Source: Chitinophaga sp. E66 (GTDB taxonomy: Bacteria > Bacteroidota > Bacteroidia > Chitinophagales > Chitinophagaceae). Taken from it: DNA of 64,000 nucleotides. This document shows, one piece after another, positions 41,617 to 52,577 of this stretch. The first letter of the stretch is position 1; each line of letters starts with the position of its first letter. Below the pieces are notes generated by a model. That model did no database searches and was not told the DNA's origin. It saw only the letters and a program-made list of their open reading frames with translations. Location: NCBI GenBank assembly GCA_019285755.1, contig CP079103.1, forward strand, positions 1,178,001 to 1,242,000, read 5' to 3'. The position numbers were made by a program, and so were the translations under genes.

Positions 41617-44600
41617 ATGGGACAATTCTACGCCGGCCGAAGCCTGACGCTGGCGATGTGCCTGACGATGAGCGCCGCTCAGGCCGCAACAGGACATGCC
41701 TTGCCGCAAAGGGAGCAGACCACGGCCTACCAGCGCTCCCAGGAGACGGGTAGCCGCAAGATGCCGCTGAAACGCGCGCTGGCCAACATGGAGAAGCAAC
41801 TGAACGTTCGCCTCAATTACATGGGCAACGCCGTAGGCAACCAACAGGCCGATCCGCCGCCGCCGCATGCCGCCGGCGACCCGGTCATCTCCTACATCAA
41901 CCGCTACCTCGCCGCTTACGGCCTCGAAGCCGAACAAGCTTCCGGTAACGATTACATTATTTACAGGAAAGACAAAGCCACGCCCGCCGCACCGGCTGCC
42001 GCACCCGCGCAAAACGCCGGCGCCGCCACGCGCAACGCACCCCTCAGCGACCTCACGGCCATCCCGCAACAGCAGGCGTCCGTTCAGGGGCTCGTGACAG
42101 ACGAACAGGGGCTGGCGCTGCCCGGCGTAACCGTGCTCGTGAAAGGCACCACCAACGGTACCAAAACCAACGACAACGGCCGCTACGAGATCCGCAACGT
42201 GCCCCCAACGCCACGCTCGTCTACAGCTTCATCGGGTACAAAGCCAGGAAGTGAAAGTCGGCAAGCGCACCCACATCGACGTGAAACTGCTCACCGACGT
42301 GCAGTCCATGAAAGACGTGGTGATCACCGGGTACACCCGCATCAAGCGCGACAATTATACAGGCTCCGCCGTTACCATCACGGGCGAAGAGCTCAAGCGC
42401 TTCAACCCGCAGAATATCCTGTCCTCCATCCAGGCCTATGACCCGTCTTTCCGCCTCGCGGAGAACAACCTGGCAGGCTCCAACCCCAACCAGCTGCCCA
42501 ATATCAGCATCCGGGGCACGACCGCGCTGCCGGCCAATACCGACAACGTACTGAGCCGCAATCAGCTGGCCAGCGTCACCAACCTGCCGCTGTTCATCCT
42601 CGACGGCTATCCCACCAACATCCAGGCGATCTTCGACCTCGATATGAACCGCGTGGAAACCATCACCCTCCTCAAAGACGCTGCGGCCACCGCCATCTAC
42701 GGTTCCCGCGCTTCCAACGGGGTTGTGGTGATCTACACCAAGGCGCCCAAGGAAGGGAAGCTGGAGCTCCATTATAACTACGAGCTGAACGTGGTAGCGC
42801 CCGACCTCACGGCCTACGACGTCCTCAACGCAAAAGATAAACTGGAATACGAACGCCTCGCGGGCCTGTATACCGACAACGAAGTAGACTCCCTGACGAA
42901 CTGGAGAAACAATACTTCCGCAAACGGCAGAACGTCCTCGCCGGCGTGAACACCTACTGGCTGTCGCAACCCATCCAGACGGAACTGGGCCATCGCCATT
43001 CCGTATCCGTGCAGGGCGGTACCAAAACCGTGAAATACGGCGTGGATGCCCGCTACCAAAGCAACGGCGGCGTCATGAAAGGCTCCGGCCGCGACCGCTA
43101 CAGCCTGTCCAACACGCTGAGCTATAACCTGGGCGACAATAAATTCCTGGCCCGCAACATGTTCACCATCACCCAGGTGGATCAGCGGAACAGCCCGTAC
43201 GGCAGCTTCTCGAAGTACGTGCGCATGAACCCCTACTACCCGAAGACCGACAGCCTGGGCCGCCTCATCCGCGAGATAGACCTCTGGAACTCCCGCGGCG
43301 GCGAAGGCAACGGCGTCATCCGGTCCACGGTGCTCAACCCCATGTACGAGTCTACCATCGGCAGCTTCGACAAGAGCGAGTACCGGAGTTCACGGACATC
43401 CTGGCGCTGGAGTATAACTTCAACCCCCAATGGCGCGTGCGCTCGGAGATCAGCTTCATCCGGCGCGGGTCTTCCATCGACCAGTTCATTTCTCCATTTA
43501 GCAACGAATATTACGATTATGAAGGCGACGACCTGAAGAACCGCGGGCAATACACCTATGCGGCAGATAAGGAAACGCAGTGGGACGGTAACGTGACCCT
43601 CAACTACAACACCCAGTTCGCCGGCAACTATGTGACCGCTACGGCAGGTTTCAATATGCAGTCGGTCGACTACTGGAGAAAAGAAGCCGTGGGCGAAGGG
43701 TTCGTGAACGACCGTTTCAACGACATCAACTTTGCGCGTACCTACAAAGGCAACGCGCATCCGGAAGGGGAGTCGCGCCAGCAAAGACTGGCAGGCGGGT
43801 TCGCGACCGTGAACTACGCTTACCAGAACCGCTACCTGCTCGATGCAACGTTCCGCGTGGACGGCTCCAGCAAGTTCGGGGCAGATTCCCGCATGGCGCC
43901 TTTCTGGTCGATGGGTGTGGGCTGGAACCTCCACCAGGAGAAGTTCCTGCAGAACCACCGATTCATCAACCAACTGAAAGTACGTGCTACCACGGGTCTG
44001 ACGGGCGACGTATCGTTCCCTTCCTACCTCTCCAACACCACATATGAATATTTCGGCGGCGACTGGTACTCTACCGGCGTAGGGGCTGTCTTCAAAGAAT
44101 ACGGCAACCGCAACCTGAAATGGCAGCGCACGCAGAACTACGACCTGGGCCTGGAAGCTTCCCTCTGGAACGATCGTATTTACCTCGCGCCGCGCTATTA
44201 CTACAAACATACCCGCGACCTGCTGGCAGACGTGAACGTGCCCCTCAGCACCGGTTTCCCTAAATACAAGGAAAACCTCGGTGAAATGGTGAACAAGGGC
44301 TACGAACTGTTCGTCCGCGCCAACGCTTTCCGCAGCCGCAAATGGTCGGTGAACTTCAACGTGAACCTGGTGCACAACACCAACGAGATCACCCGTATCT
44401 CCAACGCGCTGAAGAGCTTCAACGACGAGATAGACAAACAACAGACCGAGAAACCCGAGCTGCGCTCCGTGCCGCTGCTCCGCTTCAAGGAAGGACAGTC
44501 CATGAACACCATCTACGCCGTGCGCTCGCTGGGCATCGACCCGGAAACCGGTAAGGAGATCTTCCTGAAAGCAAACGGTACCCGTACCTACGACTACAGC

Positions 44601-45083
44601 GTGAGAGACATCATGCCCGTGGGCGACGAAACGCCCGTGCTCGAAGGTAACTTCGGAACCAGCATCGTATACGGCGGATTTATGGTGGAAGTACGCTTCT
44701 GGACCCGCCTGGGAGGCGACATCTACAACCAGACGCTGGTAGACCGCGTAGAGAACGCAGACCCGCGCTACAACGTAGACAGCCGCGTGCTCACCGAGCG
44801 CTGGATCAAACCGGGAGATATCGCATTCTTCAAGAATATCGCAGACCAGGGCAGCACACAGACCTCTTCCCGCTTCGTGCAGCAAGAGAACAGGCTGGAA
44901 CTGAAGTCCGTGTTCCTGTCGTACGACTTCCCCGCCAGCGTATACAAACGACTGAAGATGCATTACCTCCGCCTGTCGGCCAACATGAACGACCTCGGTT
45001 ATTGGTCGACCGTGAAGGCAGAACGCGGGATCGATTATCCCTTTGCCCGGAGCATCACCTTCACCCTTTCAACCAGATTCTAA
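41617..45083 (+). CDS. SusC/RagA family TonB-linked outer membrane protein with STN domain, frameshifted
   Basis: About 1,150 residues. Signal peptide MGQFYAGRSLTLAMCLTMSAAQA, then an STN (secretin/TonB N-terminal) domain, seen as MPLKRALANMEKQLNVRLNYMG, which signals to FecR. A carboxypeptidase-like beta-sandwich (VQGLVTDEQGLALPGVTVLVKGTTNGTKTNDNGRYEI) and a TonB plug follow, with SMKDVVITGYTRIKRDNYTGS, SIRGTTALP and LFILDGYP, then ITLLKDAAATAIYGSRASNGVVVIYTK. The barrel ends FTLSTRF. It imports a ligand bound by SusD. Frame changes near 42215, 42905 and 43390. Confidence 0.93.
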
Positions 45084-45085
45084 AA

Positions 45086-46553
45086 ATGCGCCCAATGAGA
45101 ATAAATATCATACTGATGAGCAGCATGCTGGCGCTGGCATCCTGCACTAAATGGCTGGACGTTTCTCCGAAATCGGAAGTCTCGATGGACCTCCTGTTTA
45201 CCACCCGCGAAGGGTACCAGGATGCAGTGAACGGACTGTATAGCCGCAGCGTGAAAGAAGGCATGTATGGAAGGGAACTGATCGCGGGCACGCTGGACGT
45301 GCTGGCGCAGAACTACTCCATCGACGTGGTAGACCGGGTCGGATTCCGCCAGACATTGCTGTATAACTACAAAGACAATAACTTCATCAACCGGCAGAAG
45401 GATTCCTGGAGCGGGTTGTACAACGTGGTCGCCAACAGCAACCTCATCCTCGAACATATCGACAATTCCGGCAACCTGCTGGACGCCGCGGAGCGCGACC
45501 TGATCAAAGGCGAAGCGCTGGCAATGCGTGCCTGGAGCCACTTCGATGTGCTGCGCCAGTTTGCGCCCGCGCCCTGGCGGCCCCTTCGGCACAAGGCATC
45601 CCTTACGTGACGACGTTCTCCCGGAAAACTCCGGAAGTATATACCGTACGCCAGGTGCTCGATTCCATTATCCGCGACCTGACGGCCGCCCAGGCGCTCC
45701 TGCGCACTACGGACCCCATCGTGAAAGCCACTTACAAAGTAGGCTATACCACGCCGGATTCCTCCACGGAGCTCTCAGGCCCCATGTTCATGCAGCAGCG
45801 CCGCCACCGGCTGAATTACTTCGCGGTGACGGGTACCCTGGCCCGCGTGCAGCTGTACGCCGGCAACCACGCCGCGGCGCTGGCCAAGGCGAAAGAGGTC
45901 ATCGAATCAAATAAATTTCCCTGGACGCGGCAGACGGATTTTCTCAATCCCGACGACCAGCAGAAAGACCGTATCCTGTATAAGGAACTGCTCTTCGGAT
46001 TGTATGCGCCCAACATGACGCGGCCGCTGTACGACCGCCTGCGCAACGGTGAAACAACCCTCAATACGCCTCCCGGCGAACTGCGTACCATGTACGAAGT
46101 GGCGGGCCCCGGGGCGGAAGACTTCCGTTACAAGCAATGGTTCACCCAGCAGAACAGCTCTACCGGCGGTTACATGCGCCTGGAGAAATATAACCGCAAT
46201 GGCGATAAAAATCTCCACGAGCTCATGATCCCCATGCTGCGCCTCAGCGAGATGTATTACATCGCGGCGGAAAGCATTTACGATACCGACCCCGCGAAAG
46301 CATGGGAGTACCTCAATACCGTGCGCAAACAGCGCGGGATGGGCGTTCCGTTGAATGATCCGTCGAAGACCGTGTTCATGAACGAACTGGTGAAAGACGC
46401 CCGGAAGGAATTCTTCGGGGAAGGACAGATCTTCTACATGTACAAACGCCTCAACCGCGCTTACCCCGGCCTCGGCGGCAACACAATTCAGCCATCCCAA
46501 CAGATATTCGTCTTCCCTGGCCGGACGATGAGCTCGCTTACGGTAACCGTTAA
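45086..46553 (+). CDS. SusD/RagB family nutrient-binding lipoprotein, frameshifted
   Basis: About 488 residues. The start MRPMRINIILMSSMLALASCTKWLDVSPKSEV is a lipoprotein signal with the CTKWLDVSP motif common to SusD proteins. Then FTTREGYQDAVNGLY, SWSGLYNVVANSNLILEHID, EALAMRAWSHFDVLRQFA and, near the end, GNRYP-like YGNR. Typical TPR-like helices and the end WPDDELAYGNR, reached after correcting a lost T near 46517. A second change lies near 45580. It forms the lid over the SusC barrel at the cell surface. Confidence 0.92.
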
Positions 46554-46564
46554 ACCTGCAACAC

Positions 46565-47405
46565 ATGAAAAGAATCACCAAAATCACGATAGGACTGCTG
46601 GCTGCAGGATGGCTGGCAGGATGCGAAAAAGGAGAGGACCTGACGTACAAATCCGATGACGGCGTGTACTTCGATTTCAACACGAGCGATCTGACCAATC
46701 AGCGCATCGACAGTGTCATCTACTCCTTCGCACTGTTCCTGAATTATCTTTCGATACCATATTGCTGCCGGTCCGCGTATCCGGCAACCGCACCCTGCCG
46801 ACCGCCGACTGAAGGTGGAACTGGTGCCCGGTAAAACAACCGCGCAGGCAGGCCTTCATTTCAAAGTGCTCGAAAAAGAATACGTATTGCCCGCCGATTC
46901 CGGCAGGCTGGACATCCCGGTGATCATCTACAACACCGATCCCCTGCTGGCTGAAAAAGCGGTAAGGATCATGCTGCAACTGAAACCTTCGGGCGATTTT
47001 GCGACCATGTTCCCTAAACTCGACTCCGCCAAGATCATCTTCTCCAACCGGCTGGAAAAGCCTTTATGGTGGGAGATCTGGCAGGGCGAACTGGGAGAGT
47101 ACTCCCGTGTGAAGCATGAACTGTTCATCCGCGTTTCCGGCGCCAAACAGCTGACCGAAGACCGGACCGACTGGCAGGCTACGCCGAAAGTACTCTACCA
47201 CACCCGCCGCTTCAGAGCCTTCCTCGCCAACCCGCAAACCTGGGTGGCGGAGAATCCTGAAGAAGGATATGTAGTAACGCCCGGCGCCAACGGCACCCTG
47301 GAATTCTATCACAGCGAAAACACCGCGAAGAAGTACATCCTCACGCGCAACCCGGCGGACGGGCGCTATTATTTCACCGATGAAGACGGAGATCCGGTCA
47401 TCTAA
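46565..47405 (+). CDS. DUF4843 lipoprotein, frameshifted
   Basis: About 280 residues, start MKRITKITIGLLAAGWLAGCEKGEDLTYKSDDGVYFDF with lipobox LAGC. The first part is a beta-sandwich with RVSGNRTL and LKVELVPGKTTAQAGLHFKVLEKEYVLPADSGRLDIPVI, characteristic of DUF4843 proteins encoded in SusCD operons. It ends DEDGDPVI. The frame changes in 46745-46805. Role presumed to be surface binding or assembly with the SusCD complex; the ligand is unknown. Confidence 0.85.
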
Positions 47406-47417
47406 TCCTGCATTGAC

Positions 47418-48834
47418 ATGAAAAAGATATATCTCTTCCTGCTTTGCCTGACGGCCGCGATAGCAGGATGCTACAAGGATAAGGGCAATTACGACTACGT
47501 GGACGTGCCCGCGCCGGTGATGGCCGGACTGGACTCGGTTTATTCCGTGATGGTGGGCGACAGCCTCATCGTGGCCCCCAAAATCACCCTGAAAAGCGGC
47601 GCCAATGACTATTCCTGCGAATGGAAGATCATGGTGCCCGAACGTGCCACAACAGACGATTACTTCACCAAAGACCTCCGCATCGTGTACGGCCTTGGCT
47701 CTGGGCGCTATAACGTACTGCTGAAAGTGACCGACAACAATACCGGGCAGAAGTACTTCTATGAGTTTGTCATCAGCGGCTCCACTTCCTTCACGAAAGG
47801 TACGCTGGTGCTGAGCGGCGACGCAAGTTCCACCTCGCTGTCGTTCATCAAACCGGACGGTACCCTGCAGGCAGACATTTATGAAGCCATCAATAAAAAG
47901 GTAATGGGCGGCGGTCCGTTGCAGATCACCTATGTGCGGAACCAGTTCTACATGAACCAGATCACGCAATACTGGCTGACCTTCTCCGGCAGCGACGACG
48001 GCGGCGTGCTCATCGACGCCAACACCCTGCAACAGGTTCGTTCCCTGAAGGAGAACTTCTACAACCCGATGCCCGTAGCGAAACCGGACTTCTTCCTGCG
48101 TAACCTGAACGGTACTACAACAGCGATCATCAACAAGCAACTGTTCATGGGCACCTTCGAAACCGCGCCTTTTGGTTCTTACTACGGTTTCTTCGGCGTA
48201 CCGGTGACCGGCGAGTACAGCCTTGCCCCGCAAATGCTGCAGGAGCTGGCGGATGGCGGTCAGGCCGTATCGCACTTCCTTGCGTTTGATAAGGAAAAGC
48301 AACGCTTCCTCCGCATCCTGCCCGGCACTTACCTCGATACCACCTACACCATTACGGACTCCGCCTTCAAGCCGAAAGACCTGGGAATGGACCTCCTCTA
48401 CATGGAGAAATTCAGTGATAACGACATCTTCGCCTTCTGCGATTCCCTCGGGAAAACCATGCAGCTGCGCTTCGGTATCGACTGGAAAAACGGCAAGCAG
48501 TTGTTCGCCGCCCGTAACATGAAAAAGTTCAAGGGCGACAGCCTCGTGACGGCCACCACCAAATGGGCGGTTTCTCCCGTGGGCGTGTTCTACTTCACCG
48601 GTAACGGCAAGATCTACCGCTACAACCCCTGAACGAAGAGATCAGGGAGCTGAACGCCTCGTTCGGCGGTAAGGATATCACCCTGCTGAAAGTGGAGCAG
48701 AACGGTAACCTGCTGGTAGCGGGCATCGAAGGCGAGGTACATTTCCTGAACACGGCCGTTGGCCAGTTCGGGAACTGCTGAAGAAAACGACGGGTATTCC
48801 CGGTTCGCCGAAGGATATCCTCATCCGTGAATAA
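47418..48834 (+). CDS. PKD-like family lipoprotein, frameshifted
   Basis: About 470 residues. MKKIYLFLLCLTAAIAGCYKDKGNYDYVDV is a lipoprotein signal with the GCYKDKGNYDY signature of the PKD-like family found in SusCD operons. A beta-sandwich follows (MVGDSLIVAPKITLKSGANDYSCEWKIM, then YNVLLKVTDNNTGQKYFYEFVI), then a beta-propeller-like body. The end GSPKDILIRE is reached after changes near 48630 and 48770. Surface-exposed companion of the transporter; the substrate is not shown. Confidence 0.85.
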
Positions 48835-48857
48835 CGCATCACCCGAAAAACGATCAT

Positions 48858-50018
48858 ATGAACATACAAATCGCAAGTTCAAAGACCTGGGCTATCCTGG
48901 CAGCGGCGCTCATTCCGGCAGTTGCGCAGGCGCAAGACGGCAAATTTGTGCTGAAGGGCAAAATGGGCAAGCTGAATGCTCCCGCCATCGTTTATTTCGA
49001 CCGCTCCGAAGGCGATGAGCGCTTCCTGGATTCGGCGGTATTGAAGAACGGGGAGTTCTCGTTCACCGGCGTCACCAAAGAACCCGCCCTGATGCTGCTC
49101 GTGCTGAGCAAAGACGGTAAGCGTATCGATAACATGGGGCAAGGTCAAGACCGCAAGATCATGTACCTGGAGCCCGGTACCATTACCGTGACCTCAGACA
49201 CCGATATGGCTTCTGCTACCATCAAAGGTTCTAAACTGAATGATGCCGACCAGGCGTATAAAAAGCACCTGCAGCCTTATGAAGACCAGATGGCCGCCAT
49301 CAACAAGGTTTGGGGCGCCGCTACCGACGAACAACGCCGCGATACGGCCCTGACCAACTCCCTGAACGTGAAGTTCCGCAAAGCCCTGGCGGATAAGAAA
49401 GCGCTGATTCGCGACTTCATCGACAAGAACCCGAATTCCCCGTGACCATGTTCGCCATGCAGGAACTGTCTGTGCATAACAATATGGATCTGGCCGAACT
49501 GGAACCCCTGTTTGCGAGCCTGCCTGAATCTCAGCGCAATTCTCCCGCCGGGAAGCGCCTGGAGGGCAATATGATCAAGAAAAAGACGATCGTGGTAGGC
49601 GCACAGGCCCCGGATTTCACCCAGAACGATCTGAACGGCAAACCCGTCAGCCTGTCCGATTTCAAGGGTAAATACGTGTTCCTGGATTTCTGGGCCAGCT
49701 GGTGCGGCCCCTGCCGCGCGGAGAACCCGCATGTGGTAGCCGCCTTCCAGAAGTTCAAGGACAAAAATTTCGTAGTGCTCAGCGTGTCTTTAGACCAGCC
49801 CGGCCGTAAAGACCTCTGGGAAGAAGCCATCAAAAAGACGGCCTGCAGGACTTCGTCCATGTATCCGACCTGAAGTTCTGGAACAACGCGGCCGTGAAGC
49901 TTTACGGCATCCGCGGCGTACCGGCCAACTTCCTCCTCGACCCCAGGGCAAGATCCTCGCAAAGGATCTCCGTGGCGCGGCGCTGGAAGAAGCCCTGAGC
50001 CAATACCTGCCCAACTAA
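48858..50018 (+). CDS. TlpA-like thioredoxin with DUF4369-type N-terminal domain, frameshifted
   Basis: About 385 residues. MNIQIASSKTWAILAAALIPAVAQAQ is a signal peptide. KFVLKGKMGKLNAPAIVYFDRSEGDERFLDSAVLKNGEFSFTG is a DUF4369 beta-domain. A helical spacer leads to the thioredoxin domain, VGAQAPDFTQNDLNGKPVSLSDFKGKYVFLDFWASWCGPCRAENPH, with WCGPC active site. The end, GVPANFLLDPQGKILAKDLRG, keeps the cis-Pro. Frame changes near 49440, 49845 and 49945. Periplasmic or outer-membrane disulfide handling, last gene of the SusCD unit. Confidence 0.9.
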
Positions 50019-50056
50019 GTTTACTATCCTGATAAATCCCTATGTGTCCATTCTAC

Positions 50057-50085
50057 CGTCCCGGCAAGCGCCGGGACGTTTTTTT
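50057..50085 (+). terminator. Terminator of the SusCD operon
   Basis: CGTCCCGGC (50057-50065) and GCCGGGACG (50070-50078) form a perfect 9-bp stem with a 4-base loop and a seven-base T run. Confidence 0.92.
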
Positions 50086-50147
50086 ATGTGGATAAGTGGG
50101 TTTCGTGCCACTAAAAGCCATGACAATTGGCGGCAGAAATGTCATCT

Positions 50148-50312
50148 AACCGTATTGTAACCGTATTGCAACCGTATTAAAACCGTAGTCTAACCGTATT
50201 GTAACCGTATTGTAACCGTATTAGGACCGTATCGTAACCGTACGGGTACCGTAATGCCTTCGTAATGGCTTAGTAGTAATATCGCATTGAAACCGTATGA
50301 CTTCCGGTATAT
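50148..50312. repeat. 11-bp-period degenerate repeat array C
   Basis: Fifteen consecutive 11-mers fit without a gap. Units 1-9 are close to AACCGTATTGT and carry CCGTA in the same place; eleven of the fifteen have CCGTA. Later units diverge (CTTCGTAATGG, CTTAGTAGTAA, TATCGCATTGA) but keep phase, and unit 14 returns to AACCGTATGAC. The array ends just before the bioB terminator at about 50313 and starts about 60 bases after the SusCD terminator. Confidence 0.88.
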
Positions 50313-50340
50313 AAAAAAAGCCGCCTTATGCAGGCGGCTC
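50313..50340 (-). terminator. Terminator of bioB
   Basis: On the plus strand an A run precedes AGCCGCC (50319-50325), which pairs with GGCGGCT (50333-50339). Read on the minus strand this is a hairpin followed by Ts, 27 bases beyond the bioB stop. Confidence 0.85.
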
Positions 50341-50366
50341 CTTTCCAAAAATTAGTAGAATATGCT

Positions 50367-51380
50367 TTAGTGAGCATGTGCGTGTTCGTGTTTGTGATCG
50401 CAGCAGCCTTCGGCGGCGGCTTTTTCATCTTTGAAGGCTTCGCGGGGTTTGAGGCCCAGCAGCTCGAACATCAGGTTGTCTTCTTCGAAGGAAGGGTTCT
50501 TGGTGGTGAGGAGCTTTTCGCCGGTGAAGATGGAGTTGGCGCCTGCCATGAAGCACATCGCCTGTTCGGACACGCTCATTTCGGCACGGCCGGCGCTGAG
50601 GCGGACCATGGATTTGGGCATGAGGATGCGTGCGGTGGCGATCATACGGACCATATCCCAGAACTCGACTTTGGGCATATGCTCGAGCGGGGTGCCTTTT
50701 ACGCGGGTGAGGGCGTTGATGGGCACGGAATCGGGATGCTCGGGCATGGTAGAGAGCGTAGCCAGCATGTTGATGCGGTCTTCGTGGCTCTCGCCCAGGC
50801 CGATGATACCGCCGCAGCATACGGTTACGCCCGCCTTGCGAACGTTTTCGAGCGTGTTGAGGCGGTCGTCGTAAGTGCGGGTGGTGATGACTTCACCATA
50901 GTATTCGCTGGAAGTGTCGAGGTTGTGATTGTAGGAGTAAAGGCCGGCGTCTGCCAGTTTCTTTGCCTGCGATTCGGTGAGCATGCCAAGGGTGCAGCAT
51001 ACTTCCATGCCGATCTCGTTGACGCCTTTCACCATATCGAGCACGCGGTCGAAGTCGCGGTTGTCGCGCACTTCGCGCCAGGCGGCGCCCATGCAGAAGC
51101 GGGTGGAGCCTGCGTCTTTCGCCTTCTGGGCGTATTCCAGGACCTGGTCTTTCTGCAGCAGGGCATGCACATTTACATCAGTGTTGTAACGTGCTGCCTG
51201 GGGGCAGTAGGCACAGTCTTCGGAGCATCCGCCCGTCTTGATGGACAGCAGGGTGCAGACCTGTACTTCCGCCGTATCCTGGTGTTCGCGGTGCACGGTG
51301 GCGGCGCGGTACATGAGCTCCAGGAGCGGTGTATTATAGATATCCTTTATTTCTTCGATTGTCCAATCGTGACGGATCAT
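50367..51380 (-). CDS. bioB: Biotin synthase
   Basis: An intact 337-residue radical SAM enzyme from start [11 protein letters not shown] (an upstream Met at 51413 is less likely). [10 protein letters not shown] is the [4Fe-4S] cluster motif; [48 protein letters not shown] and [16 protein letters not shown] are classic BioB segments. It inserts sulfur into dethiobiotin. The tail [12 protein letters not shown] is a Cys/His-rich extension beyond the catalytic core, possibly metal-binding. One of few long genes here with no frame change. Confidence 0.95.
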   Translation of the reverse strand: MIRHDWTIEEIKDIYNTPLLELMYRAATVHREHQDTAEVQVCTLLSIKTGGCSEDCAYCPQAARYNTDVNVHALLQKDQVLEYAQKAKDAGSTRFCMGAAWREVRDNRDFDRVLDMVKGVNEIGMEVCCTLGMLTESQAKKLADAGLYSYNHNLDTSSEYYGEVITTRTYDDRLNTLENVRKAGVTVCCGGIIGLGESHEDRINMLATLSTMPEHPDSVPINALTRVKGTPLEHMPKVEFWDMVRMIATARILMPKSMVRLSAGRAEMSVSEQAMCFMAGANSIFTGEKLLTTKNPSFEEDNLMFELLGLKPREAFKDEKAAAEGCCDHKHEHAHAH

Positions 51381-51438
51381 GCTTTTGGATTTAGCAGCAA
51401 ACCTATGAAACAATTATGAAATATCCACTACCAAAATG

Positions 51439-52535
51439 TTACAGGTACTGGAAGTTGGTTTTCGGTGTGATGTTCAGCAGCGTCTGGTAAATGAGGCGGA
51501 TGGTGTTTTCCACGTCGTCCTTTTTGATCATCTCCACGGTGGTGTGCATGTAGCGCAGGGGATGGAGATGAGGGCCGAAGGGGTACCGTCGTTCGAGTAA
51601 GCAAACGCATCCGTGTCTGTGCCCGTGCTCCGGCTAACGGCGTGCAGCTGGTGGGGATGTCTTCCTTTTTCGCCGTTTTGATGATCAGGTCGCGCAGGAT
51701 GTTATGGACCGCCGGGCCGTAAGTGATGCTGGGGCCGGCGCCGCATTTGATCTCGCCCTCGATGTTTTTATTGATCATGGGCGTAGTGGTATCGTGCGTT
51801 ACGTCGGTGATGATGGCCACATTGGGCTTGATGCGCTTGGCGATCATTTCCGCGCCGCGGAGGCCTACTTCTTCCTGAACGGCATTCACGATGTAAAGGC
51901 CAAAGGGCAGGCGCTGCTTGTTCTCATGCAGCAGGCGCGCTACTTCCGCGATCATGAACCCGCCGATGCGGTTATCGATGGCGCGGCAGATGAAGTAATC
52001 GTAATTCAGTTCTTCGAACAGGTCGTCGAATGTTACCACGCAACCCACGTGGATGCCCAGCTCTTCCACTTCCTTGCGGGAACGGGCGCCGCAGTCGAGG
52101 AAGATGTTGTCTACTTTGGGCTGGGGCTCTTTGCCGTCGCCACTGCGCAAACGTGTGTGAATGGCGGGCCAGCCGAACACGGCTTTCACGATACCTTTTT
52201 CGGTATGGATGTTCACGCGCTTGCTGGGCGCGATAGCCTGATCGGAGCCACCGTTGCGGATTACGTAGATGAGCCCTTCAGGAGAAATGTAATTCACGAA
52301 CCAGGAGATCTCGTCAGCATGCGCCTCGATCACCACTTTGAAAGCCGCTTCGGGATTGATCACCCCTACAGCGGAACCGTAAGCGTCTACGATGGTATCG
52401 TCGATATAAGGTTTGAGATATTCCAGCCAGAGTTTCTGCCCTTCCTTCTCGAACCCGGTGGGGAGGGGTTATTGAGATAGTTGCGCAGAAAAGTCATCGA
52501 CTCTTTCGTCAGTATGGATTTTGATTTTTAGCCAT
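51439..52535 (-). CDS. M42 family aminopeptidase/glucanase-type metallopeptidase, frameshifted
   Basis: About 365 residues. Joined frames near the start read ESMTFLRNYLNNPSP, then GFEKEGQKLWLEYLKPYID, typical of M42. The metal ligands are in IEAHADEISWFV (HxDE), FICRAIDNRIGG (Asp), VNAVQEEVGLRGA (Glu pair), TDVTHDT and a final MHTTVE. The cytoplasmic aminopeptidase trims peptides. Frame changes near 52510, 52470, 51635 and 51570, the first partly an extra A in the AAAAA run. End TPKTNFQYL. Confidence 0.9.
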
Positions 52536-52577
52536 TGTTGTGCTTGTTATATATCCTTCAAATGTAAGCAATCCGCA

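Noticed and set aside
43236..44963. A 575-codon ORF on the minus strand
   Set aside because: It is antisense to the SusC gene, whose product has clear barrel motifs; a long antisense ORF is common in GC-rich coding DNA.
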